Part shown: one piece after another, positions 44,710-53,166 of the stretch
Position numbering within the stretch: the stretch's first letter is position 1
How the letters are laid out: every line of letters starts with the position of its first letter
Source of the DNA: Merdicola sp905200315
GTDB lineage: Bacteria; Bacillota; Clostridia; TANB77; CAG-508
Length of the DNA: 53,166 bases
Assembly (NCBI GenBank): GCA_902461935.1
Contig: CABPZP010000010.1
Location: 1-53,166, forward strand
Direction: 5' to 3'
Notes under the pieces: model-generated
Seen by the model: the letters and a program-made list of their open reading frames with translations, nothing else
Databases searched by the model: none
Told to the model about the DNA's origin: nothing
Translations under genes and position numbers: made by a program

Positions 44710-44745
44710 CTCTATTAGCTTTAATTTGATTTATACAAAAGAAAT

Positions 44746-44786
44746 AAAAAAATAGATAACCATTTTATAATGGTTATCTATTTTTT
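44746..44786 (-). terminator. terminator of the defence operon
   Basis: AAAAAATAGATAACCATT-TTAT-AATGGTTATCTATTTTTT is a perfect 18-bp stem; it follows the AIPR gene on the minus strand. It is flanked by GGCTCGT...ACGAGCC (44787-44824). Confidence 0.75.
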
Positions 44787-44903
44787 GGCTCGTTTGACAC
44801 TTCCGTTTGCGAAAAATACGAGCCTGTATTTATAATCGTATTTTATATTTGATTCTATGGTTATAATATAGCATAAATTCTATATTATTTCAATATTTTT
44901 ACC

Positions 44904-46592
44904 TTATTTTATCTCAAAACTTTTCATTAATTCTTTTATATCATCAAAAGATTCTTTTATTTTTGTTGCATTAGAAATATTAACTTTGTTTTTAAAATAC
45001 TCTTTTATATAATTTATTATATTAATTATATTATCTTCAGGTTTTACAGATTTTTGTATATAAGCTAGTCCTATTGCATAAATTACTATTATGTTACCAG
45101 TATTTAAGAATTTATATTCTTCTATTTCATTTTCAGAAATATTTAATCTTTTTAAAATGTCATCTTTTTCATTATTTTTTCTATAAGCTCTATATTCCTT
45201 TATAATATCCATCAATTTAATATATATTTTATACGCTTTCATACTCTTTTCAAAATCTAATTCATTTATTATTTTTTGAATATTATTTGTTTCAAATAAA
45301 CTTGATTTATTATTTTTAGCTACATATGCCAAATTTTCAATATTATAAAAAGAAACATACACTTGAATAAAGGTTTCTATATCTATTTTATTCTTAGCCA
45401 ATTTATTAAATTCAGAATTTTTTTCTTTTTCAAAATAAAATTCATTATTCTTAATTTCTAGAAAAAATTCTGTCTCTCTATTTATTTTTTCTTGAACCTT
45501 CTTTACTATAGTATCATTAGAAATTGTATATGAACTCCTCATTTGATTTTGCGTATTCAATGTATATACCATATCATTAATTATTTGTTCATCTTCTATA
45601 CATGAAATTATTTTTACAAATACAAAAGAATTAGAAAAAATTTCTCTTTCTTCTTTAGAAATTTCTTTAAGTGTATTTATTATTGTACCTACTGTTTGAG
45701 CTCCATTTATTATTGTTCCATTTTTTATATCTAAATATGTTTGAGCAGTATTATCGTTGCACATTTTGCAAACGATTGTAATTCCATTATTTAATAAATG
45801 AAAATTCTGATAGTTCTCTAATATAGTATCTTTTATCCCTTCATTAATTTTCGAATTTGGATTTAAATATCTTACATTACCTTCATATATTTTGTCTTGT
45901 ATGTCACAAAAGGTATTATATATATCTAATAAAGAAACGAAAGAACTATTAATTATAGATTTTTCATCTGAAAAAGGACTCAATGTTTTTTTATATCTTA
46001 ACTTAAAATCTGGCCAAATACTTTTTATATTATTTTCATATAAAGTAACGCAATTATCAGCTTTCCATAAACATTTTTCTACTATATTTCCTGTATTTTG
46101 AATATATCTATTCAAAATAGCATCCATTTTATTTATAATTTTTTCATTTATAGGTTGATTTGAGAATCTTATAATCCATAATTTATATTCATATATATCT
46201 AATTTTTCATATTCTTCTCTTTTCTCTAATAATAAATCATTCCACGTCAATTTAAAAAATTCTTCTTTTGGTGCTACAAAAGTTTGAAATCCTGTAATCA
46301 ATTTCAATACTTCTTCTTCCCTTATTCCATTTGATATCCCTTTTTCATCTTTTGGAAATTTAAATTGAAAAAAATTAACAGTTTTATTATTTTCAACATA
46401 AATTGCGTCAATCCCATTATCATCATATCCATCTGTTATGCATTCATATGCTTCATCATCACTTAAGCCAAATTTCATTTTTAAGATAAAATGACCAAAT
46501 GCCGATGAAACATTATCTGGATAATATTCCTCTACTATATATTCTATATCTTTTTTTATTTCCTTATATATTCTTTCAAATCTTGTTACCAT
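44904..46592 (-). CDS. AIPR-family protein with N-terminal PD-(D/E)xK nuclease motif
   Basis: 562 aa. The N-terminal part carries ITDGYDDNGIDAIYV (Asp) and VNFFQFKFP (QxK), a restriction-like nuclease core at about residues 53-80. The AIPR part has NYQNFHLLNNGITIVCKMC (about 262-280) and NGTIINGAQTVGTIINTL. AIPR proteins were found in abortive phage infection. Last gene of the operon, 11 nt after the DpnII endonuclease gene. It could act as a DNA nuclease triggered by infection; that is inference. Confidence 0.85.
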   Translation of the reverse strand: MVTRFERIYKEIKKDIEYIVEEYYPDNVSSAFGHFILKMKFGLSDDEAYECITDGYDDNGIDAIYVENNKTVNFFQFKFPKDEKGISNGIREEEVLKLITGFQTFVAPKEEFFKLTWNDLLLEKREEYEKLDIYEYKLWIIRFSNQPINEKIINKMDAILNRYIQNTGNIVEKCLWKADNCVTLYENNIKSIWPDFKLRYKKTLSPFSDEKSIINSSFVSLLDIYNTFCDIQDKIYEGNVRYLNPNSKINEGIKDTILENYQNFHLLNNGITIVCKMCNDNTAQTYLDIKNGTIINGAQTVGTIINTLKEISKEEREIFSNSFVFVKIISCIEDEQIINDMVYTLNTQNQMRSSYTISNDTIVKKVQEKINRETEFFLEIKNNEFYFEKEKNSEFNKLAKNKIDIETFIQVYVSFYNIENLAYVAKNNKSSLFETNNIQKIINELDFEKSMKAYKIYIKLMDIIKEYRAYRKNNEKDDILKRLNISENEIEEYKFLNTGNIIVIYAIGLAYIQKSVKPEDNIINIINYIKEYFKNKVNISNATKIKESFDDIKELMKSFEIK

Positions 46593-46603
46593 TTTATTTT
46601 CTC

Positions 46604-47467
46604 CTATTTAAATATTTCTTTCATTATTCCATTCTTCATATCATGAATATTATAAATATTATCCATACTATCAAATGTTTCTCTTAAGTTATTTCTAGCT
46701 GAGATCCATCCCATTCCATCTGTAAACCATACAAATTCAAATCCTACAACTTTTTCTGCCTCTTCTGCTATCATTTTATAACTTCTCGCTGTTTCATTAA
46801 GTTTTGAACCACCAGTAGCATAAAAGTTAGTTTCTATTCCATAAATACAATTATCAGTTTTTATTACATAATCAAATCGCTTAGTTGCTTGATTTTTATT
46901 ACTTATAAAAGACATATCTAATTTCCATTTATTTTCTATATCCTGTAAGTACATCTCTTTAAAATATGTTTCATTTTTCTTAAAACCTGCTTTTTGAATA
47001 AATTTTTCCACTAACTCTTCCATTAAATGTCCGCCACGATTTTTTCTAGCATTAGAATTTAGTCCAGATTCAACACCTAAAACATAATCATATAAATAAT
47101 TAACTAGATGTTTTTCTAATAACTCAAATAGACCTGTTTCTCTCATAAACACTTTATATTGCTCTACATCATAATTCATTTTTTTAAAATTATATTCAAA
47201 TTTATTTCCATCATCATCTAAAACAATTATTTCATACTGTCTGACTGCTAATAATATAGGTATACATTTTAAAACTTCAGGATATTTTTTTACTAAATCT
47301 TCAAATTCTTTTTCTATATTTTTACTCCCGATTAAAGAATTTAACATATTTAGTTCTATTTTATATATTTCAGCATTCTTATATATCGTTTCAAAATCTA
47401 TGTAATATTTATAATTAGCAATACTATCTGTAAATGTTAATAACCACTCTGCAAAGTTTCTTTTCAT
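46604..47467 (-). CDS. dpnB: DpnII-type type II restriction endonuclease (GATC)
   Basis: 287 aa, matching the family's length. Whole-length similarity to DpnII is obvious: NFAEWLLTFTDSIANYKYYI at the start, LNSLIGSKNIEKEF, RKNRGGHLMEELVEKF, VIKTDNCIYGIETNFYATGG and SKLNETARSYKMIAEE near the end. It cuts unmethylated GATC. It lies in an operon with two matching methylases (17 nt after the glycosylase-like gene). Confidence 0.96.
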   Translation of the reverse strand: MKRNFAEWLLTFTDSIANYKYYIDFETIYKNAEIYKIELNMLNSLIGSKNIEKEFEDLVKKYPEVLKCIPILLAVRQYEIIVLDDDGNKFEYNFKKMNYDVEQYKVFMRETGLFELLEKHLVNYLYDYVLGVESGLNSNARKNRGGHLMEELVEKFIQKAGFKKNETYFKEMYLQDIENKWKLDMSFISNKNQATKRFDYVIKTDNCIYGIETNFYATGGSKLNETARSYKMIAEEAEKVVGFEFVWFTDGMGWISARNNLRETFDSMDNIYNIHDMKNGIMKEIFK

Positions 47468-47484
47468 CTTTACTATTCTCCTTC

Positions 47485-48831
47485 TTATGACATTAAACCT
47501 CCGCCACCTTCATTTCTTTTAGTATATGTGCTACTCCAACCAGTTCTTCCCAAAATGCTGATTGACTTTGGTCCATTATATTTTATAAAATTATTACTCA
47601 TTGGATTACATATGTTTATTAATGGACATTCTTTATATCCATGTAATACCGCTTCTTTCCCACTAACGTATTTATTTTTTTCGATGTATATATATCCTTC
47701 TTCATCTTGACATGGTAAAACCTTATTAATCAATTTAGCTTCTGAATATATTTTGTTTTTTGCACATACTTGGCATTTTCTATTTTTTGATGAATGCCAT
47801 TTAAATACATGTCCACAATTTTTTCCATTAAAAATGGCAAGTTTTTCATTACAAAATTCAATACCAATAATTCTATAAACTAAATAATCTAATAATGAGG
47901 GTCCTTCTATGCATTCTTTTGGATATTTTTTATTCCATATATTCCATACTTCTCTCCAAGCTTTAGCACACCATTGATCTATTAAAGAATATTGGTAACA
48001 AAATATATCTAAAAAACTTGATACTAATGGTATCTCTGTTTTTAAAATTCCTGTTCTTAATGCCACTTTCATTGTATTTCTATCTGATGCTACATCTATC
48101 TGTTCAAAATTTTTATAGTCCTTCCATATACTTAATACTACCATATCTCTTATAAACATATCTGCTTTTTTATTTCCAAACCCCATTCCTTGGTTCTTTA
48201 TTAATTGATTCTTAATCTCTAGTAAATCACCATTAAATTTTTTTAATAACTCAAATGGCTCACATTTAAATTGTAATAACATTTCGGCAGATTTTTTTGC
48301 AAATTGTATTCTTTTATCCGTTTGAGACAACTTAGAAAATTTCAAATCACTTATAAAACTTTCAGGTTTACTATTTATATACTCTTTGTCAAAAATACTT
48401 GGATCTTCCTTATATATTTCTGCATACTCTGAAAATTTTCTTGAACCGTTAAAATCTTGCGAAGCTGTATAAAATCTTATTTTACAAACTTCTTCATCAT
48501 TTAATCCTTCTTTACTATATAAAGAATAAAAAGCCTCTTTATTATTTATATATATTTCATGAAATACATCTGCAACTTCTTCACATTTGGTTTTATTTAT
48601 ACTTGGTGATAAGATTTTTTCACAATTTTTTTCCCAAAATTTATGATAATCTGAAATATAATCTCTTTCTGAATCTAATTCAAATGTTTTTCCTATACCA
48701 TCATAATTAGTATAAAGAAACTCATTTAAATTCTTTACTATATTTCTTCCTTCTTCTATTGTTATGCTATCTATATTTTTTATATTTAAATCAGTTAAAA
48801 TTCCATTTAAAAAACTTATAATTTCTTCCAT
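47485..48831 (-). CDS. HhH-GPD DNA glycosylase-like protein with Cys-rich C-terminus
   Basis: 448 aa. Residues 173-261 show the HhH-GPD pattern: KRIQFAKKSAEMLLQFKCEP, then the hairpin GMGFGNKKADMFIRDM (215-230), then QIDVASDRNTMKVALRTGIL (244-263) in place of the usual VDTHVxRVxxRLGL, with Asp250 as candidate catalytic residue. Four Cys (339, 353, 356, 374) could bind zinc. The N-terminal 160 residues are unrecognised. It sits between dpnA and the DpnII gene with 13- and 17-nt gaps, so it is part of the restriction operon. Function inferred only. Confidence 0.7.
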   Translation of the reverse strand: MEEIISFLNGILTDLNIKNIDSITIEEGRNIVKNLNEFLYTNYDGIGKTFELDSERDYISDYHKFWEKNCEKILSPSINKTKCEEVADVFHEIYINNKEAFYSLYSKEGLNDEEVCKIRFYTASQDFNGSRKFSEYAEIYKEDPSIFDKEYINSKPESFISDLKFSKLSQTDKRIQFAKKSAEMLLQFKCEPFELLKKFNGDLLEIKNQLIKNQGMGFGNKKADMFIRDMVVLSIWKDYKNFEQIDVASDRNTMKVALRTGILKTEIPLVSSFLDIFCYQYSLIDQWCAKAWREVWNIWNKKYPKECIEGPSLLDYLVYRIIGIEFCNEKLAIFNGKNCGHVFKWHSSKNRKCQVCAKNKIYSEAKLINKVLPCQDEEGYIYIEKNKYVSGKEAVLHGYKECPLINICNPMSNNFIKYNGPKSISILGRTGWSSTYTKRNEGGGGLMS

Positions 48832-48844
48832 TTATTTTCTCCAT

Positions 48845-49606
48845 CTATTTATTATATCTTCTTATCGATAAATCCAAATATGCTTTTGAATTATCTATAC
48901 CTATGTACCTTCTATTTAATTTATTTGCCGCTATTCCTGTTGTACTACTACCACAAAAAGGATCTAAAATTAAATCATTTTCATTCGTTGATGCTAAAAT
49001 TATTCTTTCTAAAATTTCCAAAGGTTTTTGTGTTGGATGTTTTCCTTGTTTCTTTTCTGATGGCTTTGTTAGCGAAGTTTTCCAAACATCTTTCATTTGT
49101 TTATTACCATTCAGTTGTTTCATTAAATCATAATTAAATGTATATTTTACATCCTTCAAATCTTTTCTTGCCCATAAAATTGTTTCTGTTGAATGTGTAA
49201 AAGTTTTACAAGCTAAATTAGGTGGAGGATTAGTCTTTTGCCAAGTTATATTGTTTATAATTTTAAATCCTTCTTCTTCAAGAGCCATTCCTATCGAATA
49301 AATATTGTGTAGAGTTCCACTAATCCATATTGTTCCATTATCTTTTAATATTCTATAACACTCTTTAATCCAATTTCTATTAAATTTATGTTTTTCAGAT
49401 ATACTTAAACTTTTGTCCCATTTCCCTTTATTTACACTAACCATTTTTCCACCACTACAAGTAATTCCATTACTTGATAAAAAATATGGTGGATCAGCAA
49501 AAATCATATCAAAAGTTTTAGCTTCAAATTTTTTCAGTGCTTTAAATGTGTCACTATCAATTAATTTGAAGCTACCATCTTCATAATAGAATTTTCCTCT
49601 GTACAT
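48845..49606 (-). CDS. dpnA: DpnA-like DNA adenine methyltransferase (beta class)
   Basis: 253 aa. Catalytic motif IV FADPPYFLSSNG (38-41 DPPY) near the N-terminus and SAM motif I DPFCGSSTTG near the C-terminus, the beta-class order; ThPTQKPLEILERI before it. In the DpnII system, DpnA methylates GATC in single-stranded DNA too and protects incoming DNA. Start ATG with AGGAGA upstream; it overlaps the end of dpnM by 46 nt, so the two are coupled. Confidence 0.94.
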   Translation of the reverse strand: MYRGKFYYEDGSFKLIDSDTFKALKKFEAKTFDMIFADPPYFLSSNGITCSGGKMVSVNKGKWDKSLSISEKHKFNRNWIKECYRILKDNGTIWISGTLHNIYSIGMALEEEGFKIINNITWQKTNPPPNLACKTFTHSTETILWARKDLKDVKYTFNYDLMKQLNGNKQMKDVWKTSLTKPSEKKQGKHPTQKPLEILERIILASTNENDLILDPFCGSSTTGIAANKLNRRYIGIDNSKAYLDLSIRRYNK

Positions 49607-50508
49607 TCTATTGTCTCCTCATAATTTGTTATAAGTAATTCTGAAATTTCTCCTCTTCCTTTACTGTTTGCATTTATCATTCTCTTTGCTGAAACTTCAT
49701 TTATATTAAATCCTTTGTAAATATCTTCAAAAAATGTATCTTCTTCGTTTGTATTTTTAGGATTTGAATTACTTAGCATTAATTTTGCTTTTTTATTATT
49801 TAATTCGCAATAATATTTAGCAAGCTCTTTTTGATTTTCATCATTAAAGTCTTCTTTTGTATATGAAGTAAATCCAGATGTAATAGATAAAGGTCTATAT
49901 GGTGGATCAAAATATACAAATGTTTTATCATCAACATATTCACTGCTCTTTTTGTAATCACCATATTCAAATATTACATTTTGAATTAGTTTAGACAAGT
50001 TTCTTAAATTTTTAAAATCACATATTGTAGGATTTTTATATTTACCACAAGGTACATTAAATTTTCCACTTTTATTAACTCTATATAAACCGTTAAAACA
50101 CGTCCTATTCAAGAATATAAATTCAGAAGCTCTTTTTACATCAATTACTTTTTCTAATTTATAAGAATTGTATTTATTTCTTATATCATAAAAATAAGCT
50201 GTTCTATCATCTGTTTCTAATTTTAAAAATTCTTTTTCTTTTTTATCTAATTCTTCAATTAAATCTTCTACATTGCTTTTTATTACATTATAACAGTTTA
50301 TTAAATCTTTATTTATATCAAATGCATATGCTTCTTTTACATCATATTTTTGTAATATGTCTATTAAAACTGCACCACCACCTATAAATGGTTCTACATA
50401 TCTTTCTATAATTCCGTTTTCTAAATCAAATGGGTAAAAGTTCTTTAACTGTGGGATCAATCCGCCTTTTCCACCAGCCCATTTTACAAAAGGTCTTATT
50501 AACTCCAT
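49561..50508 (-). CDS. dpnM: DpnM-like Dam DNA adenine methyltransferase (alpha class)
   Basis: 315 aa from the ATG at 50508 (GGAGGAG upstream); an earlier ATG would add 26 residues. Motif I FVKWAGGKGGLIPQL (residues 7-21), YVEPFIGGGAVLID, and motif IV DPPYRPL (201-207) fit the alpha-class Dam/DpnM. It methylates the N6 of A in GATC to protect host DNA from the endonuclease. Confidence 0.95.
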   Translation of the reverse strand: MELIRPFVKWAGGKGGLIPQLKNFYPFDLENGIIERYVEPFIGGGAVLIDILQKYDVKEAYAFDINKDLINCYNVIKSNVEDLIEELDKKEKEFLKLETDDRTAYFYDIRNKYNSYKLEKVIDVKRASEFIFLNRTCFNGLYRVNKSGKFNVPCGKYKNPTICDFKNLRNLSKLIQNVIFEYGDYKKSSEYVDDKTFVYFDPPYRPLSITSGFTSYTKEDFNDENQKELAKYYCELNNKKAKLMLSNSNPKNTNEEDTFFEDIYKGFNINEVSAKRMINANSKGRGEISELLITNYEETIECTEENSIMKMVASN

Positions 50509-50585
50509 TTTGCTCCTCCAATTCTCAATAACAACCATATCATATTTTAATCTGTTTAACCAATATATTATTATTGTTTTTAACA

Positions 50586-51503
50586 TTAGATCATTTCAAA
50601 ATAGTCATTATCTATTTTCTTTATTTCATATGTATAATTTATCTGTACTCCTACATTATATTCGATCATAAGTTTTGATAACATATTTCCATTTATTAAA
50701 ATAATATTTTGAGATACTTTTTCTACATACTCTTTCGCTTCTTTTGTAAAATCTGATGTAGTTATGAATATACCTTTTATTGCTTGTCTTTCAGATAGTG
50801 CACCAACAAATTTTTGAAGTTCTGGTCTGCCAACAACCCCATCTTTCCATCTTTTCGCTTGTATATAAATTTTATCTAATCCAAGTTTATCTTGATTTAT
50901 TATTCCATCGATACCACCATCATTTGATTTTTTTGTAATTTCTTTTGCTTCGTTTCTAAAATTGCCATATCCCATTTTTATAAGTACATCCATAACTAAT
51001 CTTTCAAAATAATAACCATCTTTTTCAAGAATTATTTCTAATAAATCTTCTGCTAATTGATCATTTATCTTCTTATATATTTGGTCAATATTTTCTTCTG
51101 GTGTAATAACTTCACTAACTTGTAATTCATTAGTTTTTATAAATGTTTCTTCTTTTTCATCTTGATTACTAAAAATTCTGTATTCTCTATATTGAGACAA
51201 TAATTTTTTATCTATTCTTTCAGGTTTAGTATTTAATAACTTTAAACCTCTATCTGTTATCCTATATTCTCCTCTATTAATGCTTTCTATTAATACAGAC
51301 TTTTTTAAATATGTTAAAGACCAATATACTCTATTTTCAACTAATGTTTGTTTACCACTTGGTACTAATTTTTTTATATCTTCCTCATTTAAAGAAAAAT
51401 GTTTAATTACGATTTCTTTACATTCTTTTATTGTGTGTATTTTTTTATTCTCAAATAATTTTAAAATTGGAAGCATAAAACTTTGAAATTCTGGTACACT
51501 CAT
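50586..51503 (-). CDS. Mrr-type restriction endonuclease
   Basis: 305 aa. The N-terminal winged helix (residues 1-90, MSVPEFQSFMLPILKLFENK) is typical of Mrr. The catalytic domain has FERLVMDVLIKMGYGN, NDGGIDGIINQDKLGLD (Asp199) and KIYIQAKRW (Gln215, Lys217), the Mrr_cat motif. Mrr proteins often cut methylated DNA. Having one beside two adenine methylases is odd. It lies 25 nt after the first AIPR-like gene. Confidence 0.93.
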   Translation of the reverse strand: MSVPEFQSFMLPILKLFENKKIHTIKECKEIVIKHFSLNEEDIKKLVPSGKQTLVENRVYWSLTYLKKSVLIESINRGEYRITDRGLKLLNTKPERIDKKLLSQYREYRIFSNQDEKEETFIKTNELQVSEVITPEENIDQIYKKINDQLAEDLLEIILEKDGYYFERLVMDVLIKMGYGNFRNEAKEITKKSNDGGIDGIINQDKLGLDKIYIQAKRWKDGVVGRPELQKFVGALSERQAIKGIFITTSDFTKEAKEYVEKVSQNIILINGNMLSKLMIEYNVGVQINYTYEIKKIDNDYFEMI

Positions 51504-51528
51504 TTTTTCTCCTCTTCTTTCAATATTT

Positions 51529-52710
51529 TTATATTAAATATCCTTCAATATAAATTTCTTTAAATAAATTGCTCCATAAATTTGCATTTTTTCCTATTAC
51601 GTCAGGATTATCTGTTTTTTCATCTAAAACAATACCCACTAGTTTAGAAGACATTTTATCTAAGATTAAATCTATATTTTTTGTCCAACCATATTCATTA
51701 GTTTCTGGATCTATTTTTATCAGTGCTCTGAAAGCTCCTACAATCGGATATATCATTCCTTTCGGTACGATATAATGCATTGGTTTTTCTTCAAAACTAG
51801 ATCTAGATACTATTTCTCTTTCATTATATTTAGAATATTTTCTACTAGTATATCTTTTTCCAGCCTTAACTGATAGTTCTGCATATTGGGTTTCAATGTA
51901 TTCCCATATTCTAAATATATCTGGAATAATTCTCCTCATATTATTAAGCATTTTATCTCTATCTATTTTATCTAGATTCACAAATCTTTTTAAAGTTGCT
52001 TCTTTTCCTGTATAGCATTGAATTGGTTGTTGGTCATTAAGTGTTCCATCTATATTTTTATAAGGATATAATGTTTGACTGAACATCGTTATTAAAGCTA
52101 AAATTTCTCTAACATCTATTGGATTTATATCCTCATTATAGTGTTCATTCATTTTATACGCTATCCTATTACTAAATTTTAAGTCCTTCATTATATCTTT
52201 TAATGTTTCAAAACTCTTCTGTAATTCTTCTATTGATTTTAAATCCACCTGAACAGATGTATTCCTAGCAGAAGCTAATTCAACAGGTGATTCTATTCCA
52301 GTAAAAATCTCCATAAAAACATATCTTTCTTCATCCATTATTTGTTTTTCATTCAATTCGAAAATTGCCCTTAATGTATGCCCTCCATCAATATTTCCAT
52401 GTACTTGTGGATCATCTAATTGAATTTCTACAATTCCTGTTTTGTTATCATAATTAACTTTTTCTACAGATAATACAATTCCTCTATTTAATTCATGAAA
52501 ATTTTCATTTTCCTTTAAACTTTCTCTAATGTTTTTAGCTACATTAGTTGTCATCTTTTGTTCTCTTGGATTAGTTTGCATCCACTCATTCAACTGAAGT
52601 GGTATAGTTTTAGCTTGAGCATAGCAAACATATTTTGTTCTTTCGCTTTCTCTTGATGTTGGATCCTCCATTTTTTTAAAGCTCTTAGCTTGAAATTTTA
52701 AAATTACCAT
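51529..52710 (-). CDS. AIPR-like protein without nuclease domain (DGQHR-type motif)
   Basis: 393 aa. Core features FHELNRGIVLSVEKV (about residues 71-85) and HGNIDGGHTLRAIFELN (about 103-119), similar to AIPR NxGI...NGAQT and to DGQHR motifs. No N-terminal nuclease. It may sense or bind a ligand or partner. First gene of the operon, after a good promoter with AAAGGAG before ATG. Related to the AIPR protein at the other end of the operon, so the operon is bracketed by two such proteins. Confidence 0.75.
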   Translation of the reverse strand: MVILKFQAKSFKKMEDPTSRESERTKYVCYAQAKTIPLQLNEWMQTNPREQKMTTNVAKNIRESLKENENFHELNRGIVLSVEKVNYDNKTGIVEIQLDDPQVHGNIDGGHTLRAIFELNEKQIMDEERYVFMEIFTGIESPVELASARNTSVQVDLKSIEELQKSFETLKDIMKDLKFSNRIAYKMNEHYNEDINPIDVREILALITMFSQTLYPYKNIDGTLNDQQPIQCYTGKEATLKRFVNLDKIDRDKMLNNMRRIIPDIFRIWEYIETQYAELSVKAGKRYTSRKYSKYNEREIVSRSSFEEKPMHYIVPKGMIYPIVGAFRALIKIDPETNEYGWTKNIDLILDKMSSKLVGIVLDEKTDNPDVIGKNANLWSNLFKEIYIEGYLI

Positions 52711-52885
52711 AAAAAAACACTCCTTTCATATTTCTGTTTTATAAAACAAGAATAAGGAATGTTTAAATTTATTTTAATATATATAATAATGCACTTAACT
52801 AATTAATATCTACTTTCCTTTATTCCACATCTATAAAATCAGATACTGGTAACTTAAATAAGCAAAATCGCTTACAAGCAATTTT

Positions 52886-52914
52886 ATTATATGATGATTT
52901 TTTTTAAAAGTCAA
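52886..52914 (-). promoter_or_regulatory. sigma-A type promoter of the defence operon
   Basis: Minus strand TTGACT, 17-nt spacer, TATAAT, about 175 nt upstream of the first gene. The long leader between has no coding frame. TAAATAAGCAA recurs as a direct repeat at about 52855 and 52992. Confidence 0.7.
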
Positions 52915-53068
52915 GATTTTTTAATATTTTTTAGTTTATATTCACGAAGATTCGCTATTTGAGGAAAATAAATTTATAAAAATTATAAATTTAAATAAGC
53001 AATTTCATGGTTTCGAGAATCATCATAAATACTTATAAATTTCTTAGAGATTTTTGTTTTTTTATATC

Positions 53069-53107
53069 AAAAAAGAAGCTAGTTTATATAACCAAACTAG
53101 CTTCTTT
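53069..53107 (-). terminator. terminator after tRNA-Asn
   Basis: AAAGAAGCTAGTTT-N8-AAACTAGCTTCTTT; on the minus strand TTTTTT follows. Confidence 0.88.
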
Positions 53108-53111
53108 ACTA

Positions 53112-53166
53112 TGGCTCCTCTTGTTGGACTCGAACCAACGACCTATCGGTTAACAGCCGAGCGCTC
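53112..53166 (-). tRNA. tRNA-Asn (GTT), 5' end beyond the window
   Basis: The minus strand ends GAGGAGCCA with an encoded CCA, T-arm GGTTCGAGTCC, and anticodon arm CGGCTGTTAACCG (anticodon GTT). The D-arm and 5' acceptor half are outside the window. Confidence 0.93.

Overview
The window is strongly AT-rich and reads as a chromosomal segment of an endospore-forming, low-GC Clostridia, probably an uncultured gut-type lineage. The clues are sporulation genes (SpoIVFB, a SpoIVFA-like M23 protein, YyaC, a PdaB-like deacetylase, a chorion-type high-cysteine protein), a T-box in front of aspS, strong AGGAGG ribosome binding sites, many TTG/GTG starts and a gatCAB operon. Almost all genes lie on the minus strand.

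From left to right: a partial SSB-like gene; a deacetylase and an MBL hydrolase; the stringent-response gene relA with recJ; a membrane protein with an acidic tail; a RusA resolvase (plus strand); a small operon with paired half-size TSUP transporters, one frameshifted; rarA-ruvA; a zinc-ribbon/HTH protein; a two-component system; hisS; a pilin-like protein; the sporulation block spoIVFB-spoIVFA-like-unknown-yyaC-small protein; a high-cysteine protein; a U32 peptidase; an orphan gene; gatCAB; an MNT/HEPN toxin-antitoxin pair with a broken HEPN gene; T-box-aspS; holA; a zinc-ribbon protein; gpsA-plsY-der; rpmF; an S41 protease; a glycine-rich surface protein with four frameshifts; an S4-domain protein and dxs; a dolichol/phytol-kinase-like membrane protein; a class D sortase with a CnaB/LPKTG substrate.

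From about 44.9 kb to 52.7 kb lies a seven-gene defence operon, all minus strand, ending next to a tRNA-Asn gene at the right edge. In transcription order it holds an AIPR-like protein, an Mrr-type restriction enzyme, a DpnM-like Dam methylase, a DpnA-like methylase, a protein I read as a helix-hairpin-helix (HhH-GPD) DNA glycosylase homologue with a Cys-rich tail, a DpnII-type GATC endonuclease, and a second AIPR protein with an N-terminal nuclease motif. The embedded glycosylase-like gene and the two AIPR proteins at the ends are the most likely undescribed biology here. Left of the operon sits a cluster of hairpins. One of them is a perfect 20-bp palindrome that shares 11 bp with the tRNA-Asn anticodon arm.

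Short GTAG-footed palindromes (REP-like) are scattered between genes. One copy sits in frame inside the decayed remnant of a REP-associated (HUH) transposase. Five single-base insertions, all giving CGGA on the coding strand, break two genes and deserve a sequencing check.
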